Shown here piece after piece: positions 1 to 5,722 of a stretch of 6,560 bases of DNA (the stretch's first letter is position 1; every line of letters begins with the position of its first letter). A program made the translations under genes and the position numbers. This DNA comes from AV133 sp035567015 (GTDB lineage: Bacteria > Verrucomicrobiota > Verrucomicrobiia > Chthoniobacterales > UBA10450). Under the pieces are notes generated by a model that did not search any database, was not told where the DNA came from, and was given only the letters and a program-made list of their open reading frames with translations. The DNA is taken from positions 1 through 6,560 of the forward strand of contig DATMPQ010000262.1 of the NCBI GenBank assembly GCA_035567015.1, read 5' to 3'.

Positions 1-2
1 TG

Positions 3-53
3 CTGAAGTCGGCCGGACCACCCGCAGTGGCGCCCAACCAGCCCGCGCCGTAA
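3..53 (+). CDS. Possible 3' end of a gene entering from the left
   Basis: The frame starting at base 3 is open from the window edge to a TAA at 51-53. It would encode a short Ala/Pro-rich tail ending in NQPAP, stopping 14 bp before the DUF488 start. Such Pro/Ala-rich low-complexity tails are common at protein C termini. Seventeen codons cannot be assigned to a family. The frame used by the DUF488 gene is also open to the left edge, so this tail and an N-terminally longer DUF488 protein are competing readings of the same bases. Confidence 0.3.
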   Translation: MKSAGPPAVAPNQPAP

Positions 54-67
54 GCGCTCCCGTTCAT

Positions 68-592
68 GTGAGCGCGCGGTTCTGGACCATCGGCCATTCG
101 ACGCGCTCGATCGAAGATTTCATCGCCGCGCTGGAGGCCAACGCAATCAAGTTGCTTATCGATGTCCGGAGTTTGCCGGGATCGAAACGTTATCCGCAAT
201 TCAATAAAGAGGCGCTGGGCGACTCGTTAGGCAAAGCCGGAATTCGCTACGAACATTTTCCGGAACTCGGTGGGCTGCGTAAGCCGAAGAAGGATTCAAG
301 AAACACGGCCTGGCGCAACGCGTCATTCCGCGGTTACGCAGATTACATGGAGACCGAGGAATTTCGCAAAGGCGTAGATCGACTTGTCGAGCTTGCGGAG
401 GAGGTTGGACCGGTCGCGATCATGTGCGCGGAAGCGGTGTGGTGGCGTTGTCATCGCGCGCTGATTTCCGATTTTCTGAAAGCGCACGGAGCCGAAGTGA
501 TCCACATTGTCGATGCAACAAAGACCGCGTCGCATCCATTTACATCGGCCGCGAGAATTGTTGACGGCAGCTTGACCTATGCAATGGGCTAG
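68..592 (+). CDS. DUF488 family protein
   Basis: This 174-residue protein matches the DUF488 family, small cytosolic proteins of unknown biochemical role. Visible hallmarks are the N-terminal TIGHS motif (residues 7-11), the LLIDVRSLP segment (29-37) with RYPQFN just after (41-46), the EHFPELGG stretch (62-69), and a C-terminal MCAE...CHR motif (Cys120, Cys128-His-Arg) that is the family's most conserved part. Length is normal for the family. The GTG start at 68 puts TIGHS near the N terminus as in homologues. There is no in-frame ATG upstream and no stop before the window edge, so a start further left cannot be excluded; no good Shine-Dalgarno sequence is visible. It lies 57 bp ahead of the sulfatase gene on the same strand; co-transcription is possible but nothing links the functions. 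Confidence 0.85.
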   Translation: MSARFWTIGHSTRSIEDFIAALEANAIKLLIDVRSLPGSKRYPQFNKEALGDSLGKAGIRYEHFPELGGLRKPKKDSRNTAWRNASFRGYADYMETEEFRKGVDRLVELAEEVGPVAIMCAEAVWWRCHRALISDFLKAHGAEVIHIVDATKTASHPFTSAARIVDGSLTYAMG

Positions 593-649
593 GGCGGATC
601 GCAGCAAAATCGTTTTTCTCATCGTGACAATACGTGCAGGGCTCACCCG

Positions 650-2086
650 ATGATCTCGCTTCCGGCCAAGGTGCGGCGCAAGCCAAACTTAATCGTCTTT
701 CTGCCGGACCAGCAAAGAGCGGATACGATCGCTTGTTGTGGCGGCGAAAAGGTTCACGCGCCGAACTTAAATAAACTCGCCTCCGAGTCGGTGGTTTTCA
801 GTCGAGCCTATGTGACCCATCCAGTTTGTACTCCGTCGCGCTCCTCTCTCATGACCGGGACGTGGCCGCACACGAACGGATGTACCAGAAATAGCGTTGC
901 GTTGGATCCGCAATTTCGCGTTTTGTCTGAGCTGTTAGAGGACAAAGATCACCGGGCCGCATACATGGGCAAGTGGCACCTGGGCTGGGCAGGATTCCCG
1001 CAGCGAGGATTTGACGAATGGATTTCAACAGAGCAGGGCGGCCACTACGGCAGGTTTCTGGTTTCAACGGGACTAACCCCAGACAAGAAAAATGGAGACT
1101 TTTCCGAGTTGGCCATTAGCAACCTACCTCTAGAATTATCCAGGCCGAAATTCTTGGAAAAGCACGCGTGCGAATTTATTGAGCGACACCGCCGCGATCC
1201 ATTTCTCCTCGTCGTCGCTTTTGTGGAGCCCCACTCGCCTTACAACGGTCCCCTCAATGACGAGCATCCGTTGAGCGAAGTGGATCTCGATGTCACCGCG
1301 ACCATCTCTCCCACAGATAACATTCCGCTACGCTATCGACTAATGCGGGAATGGCAGCAAGCCGAAGCGGAGCTTGATCGCGCGCGCTTGCCGAAGTTGT
1401 TGTTCTTCGGGATCACCCCAGAGGAATATCGAAGCCTTAAGCAGCGGTACCTTGGGTTAGTCACCATGGTTGATCAGAGCATTGGTGCCATTCTCGGTTG
1501 CTTGGAACGGTTGGGTTTGGCGGACGATACCGTCGTAGTGCACACCAGTGACCATGGTGACACGCTGGGAGCGCATCAACTCTTTGGCAAAGAAGTAATG
1601 TTCGAAGAAGCGGTGCGCGTACCATATCTGGTTCGGTTGCCCGGCGAGCGACGCTCTACAATAATCCGCCAGCCAGTAAGTCACATCGATTTCGTGCCGA
1701 CGTTGCTCGATTTACTCGGTCAGGCGAAGCCACCTCAGTGCGTGGGTAAGAGTCGAGCGTCGCTAATTCGCGGGGATATTAGCACGGCGGAAAATATTTT
1801 CATCGAGTGGGCCCCAAACCGGACAAAAATAAAACAAGGAACGTCATTAGCGCCGCGTCGCGTGATCAAGCGCGCAGTAGAGGAATCTACCCGGACTGTA
1901 ATTTCCACCGATGGTTGGAAACTATGTCTTCGAGACAAGGATACGAACGAATTATACAACTTAGACGACGATCCGCTGGAAACGCGCAATCTTTACGCCA
2001 ACCGGCAGTATGCCGAGGTCATTTCCCGCTGCCGCGGTGAGATTAACCGTTGGCAGGAGGCGACACACGATCCGTTCAAGGTCTGA
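650..2086 (+). CDS. Sulfatase (arylsulfatase A-like), cytoplasmic type
   Basis: This 478-residue enzyme of the alkaline-phosphatase/sulfatase superfamily should hydrolyse a sulfate ester. The type I signature is intact: Cys60-T-P-S-Arg64 followed by SSLMTG, with Cys60 the expected formylglycine residue. Other active-site parts are FLPDQQR (17-23, with Asp20-Gln21 replacing the more usual Asp-Asp), GKWHLG (107-112), EPHSPY (193-198), HTSDHGD (298-304, metal ligands) and Lys314. The C-terminal YNLDDDPLETRNL (436-448) is the usual sulfatase ending. There is no signal peptide: the N terminus runs directly into the first strand after about 12 residues, so the enzyme should be cytosolic. This is unlike most exported polysaccharide sulfatases and more like choline-sulfatase types. 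Maturation would need a formylglycine-generating enzyme or anSME, neither of which is in view. The substrate cannot be read from sequence. The gene converges on a sulfotransferase gene. Confidence 0.93.
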   Translation: MISLPAKVRRKPNLIVFLPDQQRADTIACCGGEKVHAPNLNKLASESVVFSRAYVTHPVCTPSRSSLMTGTWPHTNGCTRNSVALDPQFRVLSELLEDKDHRAAYMGKWHLGWAGFPQRGFDEWISTEQGGHYGRFLVSTGLTPDKKNGDFSELAISNLPLELSRPKFLEKHACEFIERHRRDPFLLVVAFVEPHSPYNGPLNDEHPLSEVDLDVTATISPTDNIPLRYRLMREWQQAEAELDRARLPKLLFFGITPEEYRSLKQRYLGLVTMVDQSIGAILGCLERLGLADDTVVVHTSDHGDTLGAHQLFGKEVMFEEAVRVPYLVRLPGERRSTIIRQPVSHIDFVPTLLDLLGQAKPPQCVGKSRASLIRGDISTAENIFIEWAPNRTKIKQGTSLAPRRVIKRAVEESTRTVISTDGWKLCLRDKDTNELYNLDDDPLETRNLYANRQYAEVISRCRGEINRWQEATHDPFKV

Positions 2087-2104
2087 GGGGGCGCTTCGCT
2101 TTGG

Positions 2105-2794
2105 CTAAAAGCGGTAACCGTGGAGTTCGATTTCCCTGGCAAAGGCCTTTTCGACGATCTTCCGCTGTTCGTCGTTAAAGACCAACTGATACGGTGTTCG
2201 ATCGGTCCGGTATTCCGACTTGGCTCTGATTCCGAGGCTGCCTTCGAAGTTCACGTTTAGCTTGGAGAATACTTCAGCCAGATCGTCCATCAGATTCTCG
2301 TAACGCAGAACTCGATCGACAATAATCTTTTCACCTGCGGTGTCGGTATAACGAAAGTAGTTAACAGGGAATCTGCCGTTGGCGAGATACTCGTCGAGAG
2401 AAAGCGACCCGCCTTCGCGTGCGGCATGCATGTGGTGGTGAGACAAGACTTTGTCCCACGGATTTCTTTCCACGCAGAATTTGAAGTAGCCATTCCAGAC
2501 GCGCGCAGGGACGCGTTTTTGCACGACCGAGGCCGGGATATGATTGTAGAATTTCTCGCGACTAGTGACTGCACGGCGCAAGGCTGATAAGAATTTGCCC
2601 GGAGCCTCAATGATATCGGGAATCGGATTGATGAATCCCTGGTAGTTACGCGGCTGATGCCCCTCGATCGGAGGAGCTATTGGCGTTACGACATCCATGG
2701 GGCCGCACTGCTTTGAGAGGAATGCCTCGATGCTAGTGCCAGCGGTTTTTGCCGTCTTGATAAAGATGAATTTGTACTTATGCGAGAGGATCAT
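2105..2794 (-). CDS. Sulfotransferase family 2-like protein
   Basis: This 229-residue protein carries the signatures of PAPS-dependent carbohydrate sulfotransferases. The 5'-phosphosulfate loop KTAKTAGTS lies at residues 13-21 directly after the first strand, and the 3'-phosphate-binding segment FCVERNPWDKVLS at 106-118 supplies Arg110 and Ser118. A typical LRYENL (163-168) and a C-terminal YRTDRTPYQLVF...HGYRF block follow. It would transfer sulfate from PAPS to a sugar hydroxyl; no signal peptide or membrane segment is seen. The frame is open upstream to about 3040, but the ATG at 2794 is chosen because it puts MILSHKYKFIF, the usual N terminus of this group, first. An AGGGA lies at ribosome-binding distance, and the longer version would overlap the zinc-ribbon gene with low-complexity Ala/Ser/Arg sequence. 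It is the last gene of the minus-strand operon, 19 bp behind that gene. Confidence 0.88.
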   Translation of the reverse strand: MILSHKYKFIFIKTAKTAGTSIEAFLSKQCGPMDVVTPIAPPIEGHQPRNYQGFINPIPDIIEAPGKFLSALRRAVTSREKFYNHIPASVVQKRVPARVWNGYFKFCVERNPWDKVLSHHHMHAAREGGSLSLDEYLANGRFPVNYFRYTDTAGEKIIVDRVLRYENLMDDLAEVFSKLNVNFEGSLGIRAKSEYRTDRTPYQLVFNDEQRKIVEKAFAREIELHGYRF

Positions 2795-2813
2795 GGCGAT
2801 CCCTAGAAACGGA

Positions 2814-3152
2814 CTAGTCGGACGAGTGCGACGGCTTCGACAGCGGGCGCGTGCCTTTGCACTCAGGGTAGGCGGTGCAGCCCCAGAAACGTTCGCCGGC
2901 TCTCGGGCCTTTGCGAGCAGTGCGCTGGCACATCGGCTTGCCACAGCGCGGGCAGAGAGCAGCGGCCGATAGGTCAGATTGGTCGGACGGGAGATTGCGC
3001 TTGCGAGTGCGTGCGGCGTAGAGGCGCTCGGTGAAGCCACCGCTCAGGAAATCTTTTTCGAGTGGGTTAAGCTGACGGTGTAGGAGGTAACTGGCCTGAT
3101 TAATCAGGCAGAGCATCGTGTTCGCGGCGATTTCAGGTCTGGCTGTTTTCAT
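2814..3152 (-). CDS. Zinc-ribbon 'suffix' half of a split four-helix-bundle protein
   Basis: This frame carries the C-terminal half of the four-helix-bundle suffix-domain family. An alpha-helical segment (AANTMLCLINQASYLLHRQL, then GGFTERLY) is followed by a C4 zinc ribbon of the topoisomerase type: CPRC, then WGC, then PEC, with the WGCTAYPECKG ending typical of that fold. The ribbon probably binds nucleic acid. The start used here is the ATG at 3152, which overlaps the TGA of the N-terminal half as ATGA (translational coupling). A TTG at 3161 is an in-frame alternative. In homologues known to me both halves form one polypeptide, so this is probably a frameshifted gene. Removing one CG unit at 3197-3206 would fuse the halves into 242 residues. 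It could still be expressed as a separate 112-residue protein. Confidence 0.7.
   Translation of the reverse strand: MKTARPEIAANTMLCLINQASYLLHRQLNPLEKDFLSGGFTERLYAARTRKRNLPSDQSDLSAAALCPRCGKPMCQRTARKGPRAGERFWGCTAYPECKGTRPLSKPSHSSD
2964..2990 (-). repeat. 9-bp Ser-Asp codon repeat, copy set 3
   Basis: On the minus strand there are three 9-bp units, CCGTCCGAC, CAATCTGAC and CTATCGGCC, encoding PSDQSDLSA just before the zinc ribbon. The unit is NNN-TCN-GAC, three codons long, so expansion or contraction by whole units keeps the frame. Confidence 0.6.
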
Positions 3153-3544
3153 GTCAGACAAAACAGACTCATTGGACGTGTCAGACTTGTGGCGTCCGCG
3201 CGCGCGGCCAGCACATCGGGTGAATCTTTCGACCAGAGTGGCAGCCCGCGTTGACGGAGAAAATCCTGGTAGTCACGCATCAGTTCTTCGAGGCTCGCGC
3301 GAGCGACATTCGTGAGTTTCAGCTCACTTTTCTTCGAGGTGCCGGAGGCTACGCTACCCTCGAGGACATTTTGCTCGCCGCTCCGTGCGGCCTGGACCAT
3401 CTGATCGTGAGTGCGCGAGCATTCGTCGATAAAGCGATCGCAGAAGATGAGAGTGGCATCGTAAACCAGCTCTGAAACGTGGAAACCCCGCAGTTTTCGG
3501 TAACCGCCGTGCGCCGGCAGAAGGTGGTCGGACGGCTCAGACAT
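3149..3544 (-). CDS. Four-helix-bundle half of the split protein
   Basis: This 131-residue product has the four-helix-bundle fold related to proteins encoded in 23S rRNA intervening sequences. Diagnostic blocks are HGGYRKLRGFHVSELVYDAT (residues 12-31), RTHDQMVQAARSGEQNVLEG (44-63) and SGTSKKSELKLTNVARASLEEL (67-88), followed by LRQRGLPLW. The family's molecular role is unknown. The last residues (about 116-131) look out of frame: the reading frame leaves the conserved path in a (CG)5 run and ends at a TGA that overlaps the ATG of the zinc-ribbon half. The ATG at 3544 follows the glycosyltransferase-like gene by 15 bp and lies inside a 9-bp tandem repeat. Why such a gene sits inside a sulfation-type operon is unclear; it may be an inserted passenger. 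Confidence 0.75.
   Translation of the reverse strand: MSEPSDHLLPAHGGYRKLRGFHVSELVYDATLIFCDRFIDECSRTHDQMVQAARSGEQNVLEGSVASGTSKKSELKLTNVARASLEELMRDYQDFLRQRGLPLWSKDSPDVLAARADATSLTRPMSLFCLT
3153..3188 (-). repeat. 9-bp Ser-Asp codon repeat, copy set 2 (degenerate)
   Basis: In the zinc-ribbon frame the minus strand reads AAGTCTGAC, ACGTCCAAT, GAGTCTGTT and TTGTCTGAC, which encode KSD, TSN, ESV and LSD. This four-unit array lies in the linker between the two halves of the split gene. That it is clean repeat only in this frame supports this frame as the ancestral reading of the linker. Confidence 0.55.
3197..3206. repeat. (CG)5 run at the frame break
   Basis: Five CG units lie where the four-helix-bundle frame must switch to the zinc-ribbon frame. 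The whole gene (2814-3544) is 731 bp; without one CG unit it would be 729 bp, an uninterrupted 242-codon frame plus stop. Dinucleotide slippage is therefore a simple cause. A one-base deletion nearby, or a sequencing error, would have the same effect. Confidence 0.55.
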
Positions 3545-3553
3545 GTCGGACGG
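3527..3553 (-). repeat. 9-bp Ser-Asp codon repeat, copy set 1, spanning a start codon
   Basis: The minus strand reads CCGTCCGAC, ATGTCTGAG and CCGTCCGAC, three 9-bp units in a row. The start codon of the four-helix-bundle gene is the first codon of the middle unit, and the first unit lies in the ribosome-binding region, where no clear Shine-Dalgarno motif remains. Confidence 0.6.
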
Positions 3554-3559
3554 TTTTCT

Positions 3560-4279
3560 CTATAACTTTCCGAGTGTGACGTACTGGCCATTGGGATGGC
3601 GAAACCACTCTGGAAACTCAATGTTACTTGCTACCATGCTTTCATAGCAATTTTGCGTAATAAGGCCGCGCGATGTGCTTTCACCAAAAACGGCAAAATT
3701 TTCCTTGGTAACAAAGAGCCGAAGGTCCAATGGTTTGACGATATCGTTTTTTAATTGATCCATTTCCTTTGCTGACGGGATGCGATCAGGAAGATGGGTA
3801 AAGAGGTAGCGCAGCACTTTGGCTTTGAGAAGTTGATGGATCCAGATCTGATACCAAGCTTTACGCTCAAAGTAAATATCCCCGGAAGGACTGATTATCT
3901 CTTCTGGGTAAAGGGCAAGCTTCGGACTATCCAAGGTGACCCTGCACCTACAGAAGAGAAGGCCGCTTATCTCTGGCGAGCTAACAGTATGTCTGATTAG
4001 ATCTACAATCTTGTTGGTGACGAGCCGAATAGGATATTTATCGTCCACACACCAGTAAATCCATTCCTCGTCATCTACATCTGCGAGCAGATGAAAAACC
4101 GTTTCCTTGATAGCTTCCGGCGTTTTTCGGTAATTCGTTCTTTCGGTGTCTCTGCCGCCAATGTGCTGATAGGGGATTCGGAACACAAACGGATGATCCG
4201 GCCATAACCGTTCGTATTGAAGAATCATGTGCTCGGTAATGGCTCGATAGCGATCGCATGTTAGAACAATTGCTTTCAT
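3560..4279 (-). CDS. Putative glycosyltransferase-like protein (GT-A-like), uncharacterised
   Basis: This 239-residue protein starts MKAIVLTCDRY and continues with HMILQYERLWPDHPFVFRI, the beta-alpha-beta opening seen in small nucleotide-sugar transferase-like proteins of polysaccharide clusters. The segment EEWIYWCVDDKYPI (71-84) resembles the acidic metal/sugar-nucleotide site of GT-A folds, with Asp79-Asp80 as candidates. SPSGDIYFERKAWYQIW (130-146) fits the acceptor-side loop and helix of such proteins. There is no signal peptide or membrane span. The ATG at 4279 is preferred over one at 4303 because it begins one base after the TGA of the upstream sulfotransferase (TGAAATG), a typical coupled start, and gives the natural N terminus. 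Its place between two sulfotransferase genes supports a role in making a sulfated glycan. The family is not recognised with certainty and the sugar is unknown. Confidence 0.65.
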   Translation of the reverse strand: MKAIVLTCDRYRAITEHMILQYERLWPDHPFVFRIPYQHIGGRDTERTNYRKTPEAIKETVFHLLADVDDEEWIYWCVDDKYPIRLVTNKIVDLIRHTVSSPEISGLLFCRCRVTLDSPKLALYPEEIISPSGDIYFERKAWYQIWIHQLLKAKVLRYLFTHLPDRIPSAKEMDQLKNDIVKPLDLRLFVTKENFAVFGESTSRGLITQNCYESMVASNIEFPEWFRHPNGQYVTLGKL

Positions 4280-4280
4280 T

Positions 4281-4925
4281 TCAGCCCGCGAACTCATAGC
4301 CAAAGTGGTCGATATCCACTTTGAACTTGGCGGCGATTACTTCCCGGGTTCTAGCGGTGTAATAATCGCGGTAGTGCCGGGCCCGAGGGTTGACTCGCCG
4401 GTGTGGCAAAGTTGCGGCGACACCCAGCTTTTGAGCAATAAAAGCCCAATCTTCGTCCAACCGTTCAAATCTCCCAATGAAGTCGGCGAGCATCCGCCCA
4501 TTGGGATCGACAAACCAATCGAGCTGGTACCGATGCGGCGAAGAGTGAACGCAAGTGCTGCTGCTGTACTGGATCCAATTCACGAATTCGTCGAAAGTCA
4601 TTTTCTCTTTTAGCTGCAGAGCTTCGGTGCGCTCATATAGAGAAACGACTCGGTCCCATGGGTTGCGAACAAATCCGAATTTGAAGTAAGTCTCAAATTG
4701 CCGCCGTCCAATCTTCATCCGTCGCTCCTTCGGAAGCGTGAGATACAAGCACTCAAGAATTCGGTTCTTTCGGCCGCCGAAATGCGTCCAATAACTCTCC
4801 ATGAGGTTTTTGATTTCCCATAAATTGAGATGCGGTTTCCACGCCTTGCCGAGAATAGCTCTCACGCTGGTCGAACCAGTCTTTGGCACCTCGACAAAAA
4901 TACACTTATGTTTGTGCGAGATCAT
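4281..4925 (-). CDS. Sulfotransferase family 2 protein
   Basis: This 214-residue PAPS-dependent sulfotransferase opens with MISHKHKCIFVEVPKTGSTSV. VPKTGSTS (13-20) is the 5'-phosphosulfate-binding loop, and FVRNPWDRVVSLY (85-97) supplies the 3'-phosphate contacts Arg87 and Ser95. FIGRFERLDEDW (149-160) and the ending HYRDYYT...FGYEF (184-212) are standard for the carbohydrate sulfotransferase group (Sulfotransfer_2). No transmembrane anchor is seen, unlike eukaryotic Golgi relatives, so it should act in the cytosol. It differs strongly from the second sulfotransferase at 2105-2794, sharing mainly the two PAPS motifs and the C-terminal HGYRF/HFGYEF type, so a recent tandem duplication is unlikely. 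The gene is 46 bp behind the DUF4760-like gene and its stop is 1 bp from the next start. Confidence 0.92.
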   Translation of the reverse strand: MISHKHKCIFVEVPKTGSTSVRAILGKAWKPHLNLWEIKNLMESYWTHFGGRKNRILECLYLTLPKERRMKIGRRQFETYFKFGFVRNPWDRVVSLYERTEALQLKEKMTFDEFVNWIQYSSSTCVHSSPHRYQLDWFVDPNGRMLADFIGRFERLDEDWAFIAQKLGVAATLPHRRVNPRARHYRDYYTARTREVIAAKFKVDIDHFGYEFAG

Positions 4926-4971
4926 TTCCTACAATGCTTGGCGTCCGTCGCGCAAATTTTGAACGGCAAGT

Positions 4972-5508
4972 TTAGTCACGTTTGGCCAGCCAGCGTTTGA
5001 AAGACTTCGTGTCCAGTCGATGTGCGATGTAGGCCGGCACCACTGGCAGTTTCGATTCGCGCTCCATCATTCGTTCGGCCAGCCATTGAAACCACTCCGA
5101 CCATGTGTCGCGGGCGTACTGCTGGCGCAGGTACTCGACATAAGGGCGCAGTTTTTTCCACGAAAGAACGATCGGCCCGCTGAAAAAATCGTCCACCACG
5201 TCAAGCGTCAGTTCGTTGTGAAAAACGAGCACGCCGATGCTTTCCCATGTGCCGGTCAAGTGTGCGATGATGTCTTCGCCATTTGGACCGAGAATTTCCT
5301 GAATCTGTTTCCCGCTCGTGTTGTCTGGCAGTTCGACGACCCGCCGGAGCGCCTGCGCAAAAGTGGGACTTTGAAACGAGCGCACGAGACTCAGCATCGA
5401 TTCGCGCCGGCGCTGCCGCCGATAATCGCGAATCTGAGTAGCCGCGAAAATCACGCCCGCGGTGACCGCGATGGCGTTGATCAGGTTGGCGAGGGTTGAG
5501 ATATCCAT
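4972..5508 (-). CDS. DUF4760-like protein with one N-terminal membrane segment
   Basis: This 178-residue protein begins with one hydrophobic helix (about residues 5-24, LANLINAIAVTAGVIFAATQ) followed at once by a basic stretch, RDYRRQRRRE, which predicts an N-out, C-in orientation with a cytosolic domain. The rest is helical, with ESMLSLVRSFQSPTFAQALRRV, a GTWESIGVLVFHNELTLDVVDDFFSGPIVLSW core, and YVEYLRQQYARDTWSEWFQWLAERM. This arrangement (short membrane helix, 'R-R-E-S' turn, then WE.iG.l...id.dlv...f) matches DUF4760-type proteins, whose function is unknown. It is the first gene of the minus-strand cluster. Upstream DNA (5509-5640) has no clear Shine-Dalgarno motif and no convincing promoter. 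A link to sulfation is by position only. Confidence 0.65.
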   Translation of the reverse strand: MDISTLANLINAIAVTAGVIFAATQIRDYRRQRRRESMLSLVRSFQSPTFAQALRRVVELPDNTSGKQIQEILGPNGEDIIAHLTGTWESIGVLVFHNELTLDVVDDFFSGPIVLSWKKLRPYVEYLRQQYARDTWSEWFQWLAERMMERESKLPVVPAYIAHRLDTKSFKRWLAKRD

Positions 5509-5604
5509 GGATTTTAGCGCGTTATCCGGGAAGCATCACAAACAGGCGAAACAGACCGATTTCAATTATCCGCAACACCGTGCCTTGCAAGTCGCGCACC
5601 CATG

Positions 5605-5626
5605 GCGGCGGCCTGGAGACCGCCGC
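5605..5626. repeat. Short palindrome with AGCGGCGGTCT core
   Basis: Perfect 7-bp arms GCGGCGG and CCGCCGC enclose an 8-base loop. The minus-strand string AGCGGCGGTCT (5617-5627) recurs exactly in the larger palindrome at 6157-6221 (bases 6207-6217), so both belong to one REP-like family. There is no T-run, so it is not an obvious rho-independent terminator. Apart from this, 5509-5650 shows no gene. Confidence 0.55.
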
Positions 5627-5650
5627 TCCTTGATTTGCGGTACAGCGTAT

Positions 5651-5679
5651 TGGGTCGGCCGGGACTCGAACCCGGAACC
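5651..5679 (-). repeat. Orphan tRNA-Lys 3' end (direct repeat, att-like)
   Basis: These 29 bases are identical to 5947-5975 and in the same orientation. They correspond to the discriminator base, the 3' acceptor strand, the whole T arm and part of the variable loop of the intact tRNA-Lys. The bases that follow in the tRNA sense (upstream half) do not form an anticodon or D arm, so this is a fragment and not a tRNA gene. A tRNA 3'-end duplication at this distance (296 bp) is the usual trace of site-specific integration at a tRNA. Confidence 0.8.
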
Positions 5680-5680
5680 T

Positions 5681-5722
5681 TCCGGTCGACATTATATTGG
5701 CTCTACTGAAGACCCGCCTTAA
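5681..5722 (+). pseudogene. Remnant of a GIY-YIG endonuclease gene
   Basis: The plus strand encodes SGRHYIGSTEDPP before a TAA at 5720-5722. HYIGSTED is the YIG half of the GIY-YIG motif and parallels RYYIGATDD of the minus-strand GIY-YIG gene next to it. The N-terminal strand (VYIL) is missing because the frame is joined directly to antisense tRNA sequence. Downstream sequence does not continue the fold in one frame. It is a broken fragment in the opposite orientation to the neighbouring GIY-YIG gene. Confidence 0.5.

Noticed and set aside
2087..2104. Bidirectional terminator between the convergent sulfatase and sulfotransferase genes
   Set aside because: The 18-bp gap has no clear hairpin and no T-run on either strand.
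2795..3040. Upstream in-frame extension of the sulfotransferase (82 extra residues)
   Set aside because: The extension is low-complexity Ala/Ser/Arg sequence antisense-like to nothing known, overlaps the zinc-ribbon gene, and the ATG at 2794 has a plausible ribosome-binding site and the family's usual N terminus.
3149..3544. Avd-like accessory protein of a diversity-generating retroelement
   Set aside because: The four-helix fold is shared, but there is no reverse transcriptase, template repeat or variable repeat in the window, and the motifs fit the suffix-domain family instead.
5509..5540. TTGTGA/TAAAAT promoter just ahead of the DUF4760-like gene
   Set aside because: The spacer is 19 bp and the -10-like box almost touches the ATG, which would require a leaderless transcript; too weak to list as a feature.
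5462..5722. An 86-codon plus-strand reading frame ending in the HYIGSTED motif
   Set aside because: It runs through the antisense of the DUF4760-like start, a palindrome and antisense tRNA sequence; only the last 13 codons resemble a protein family.
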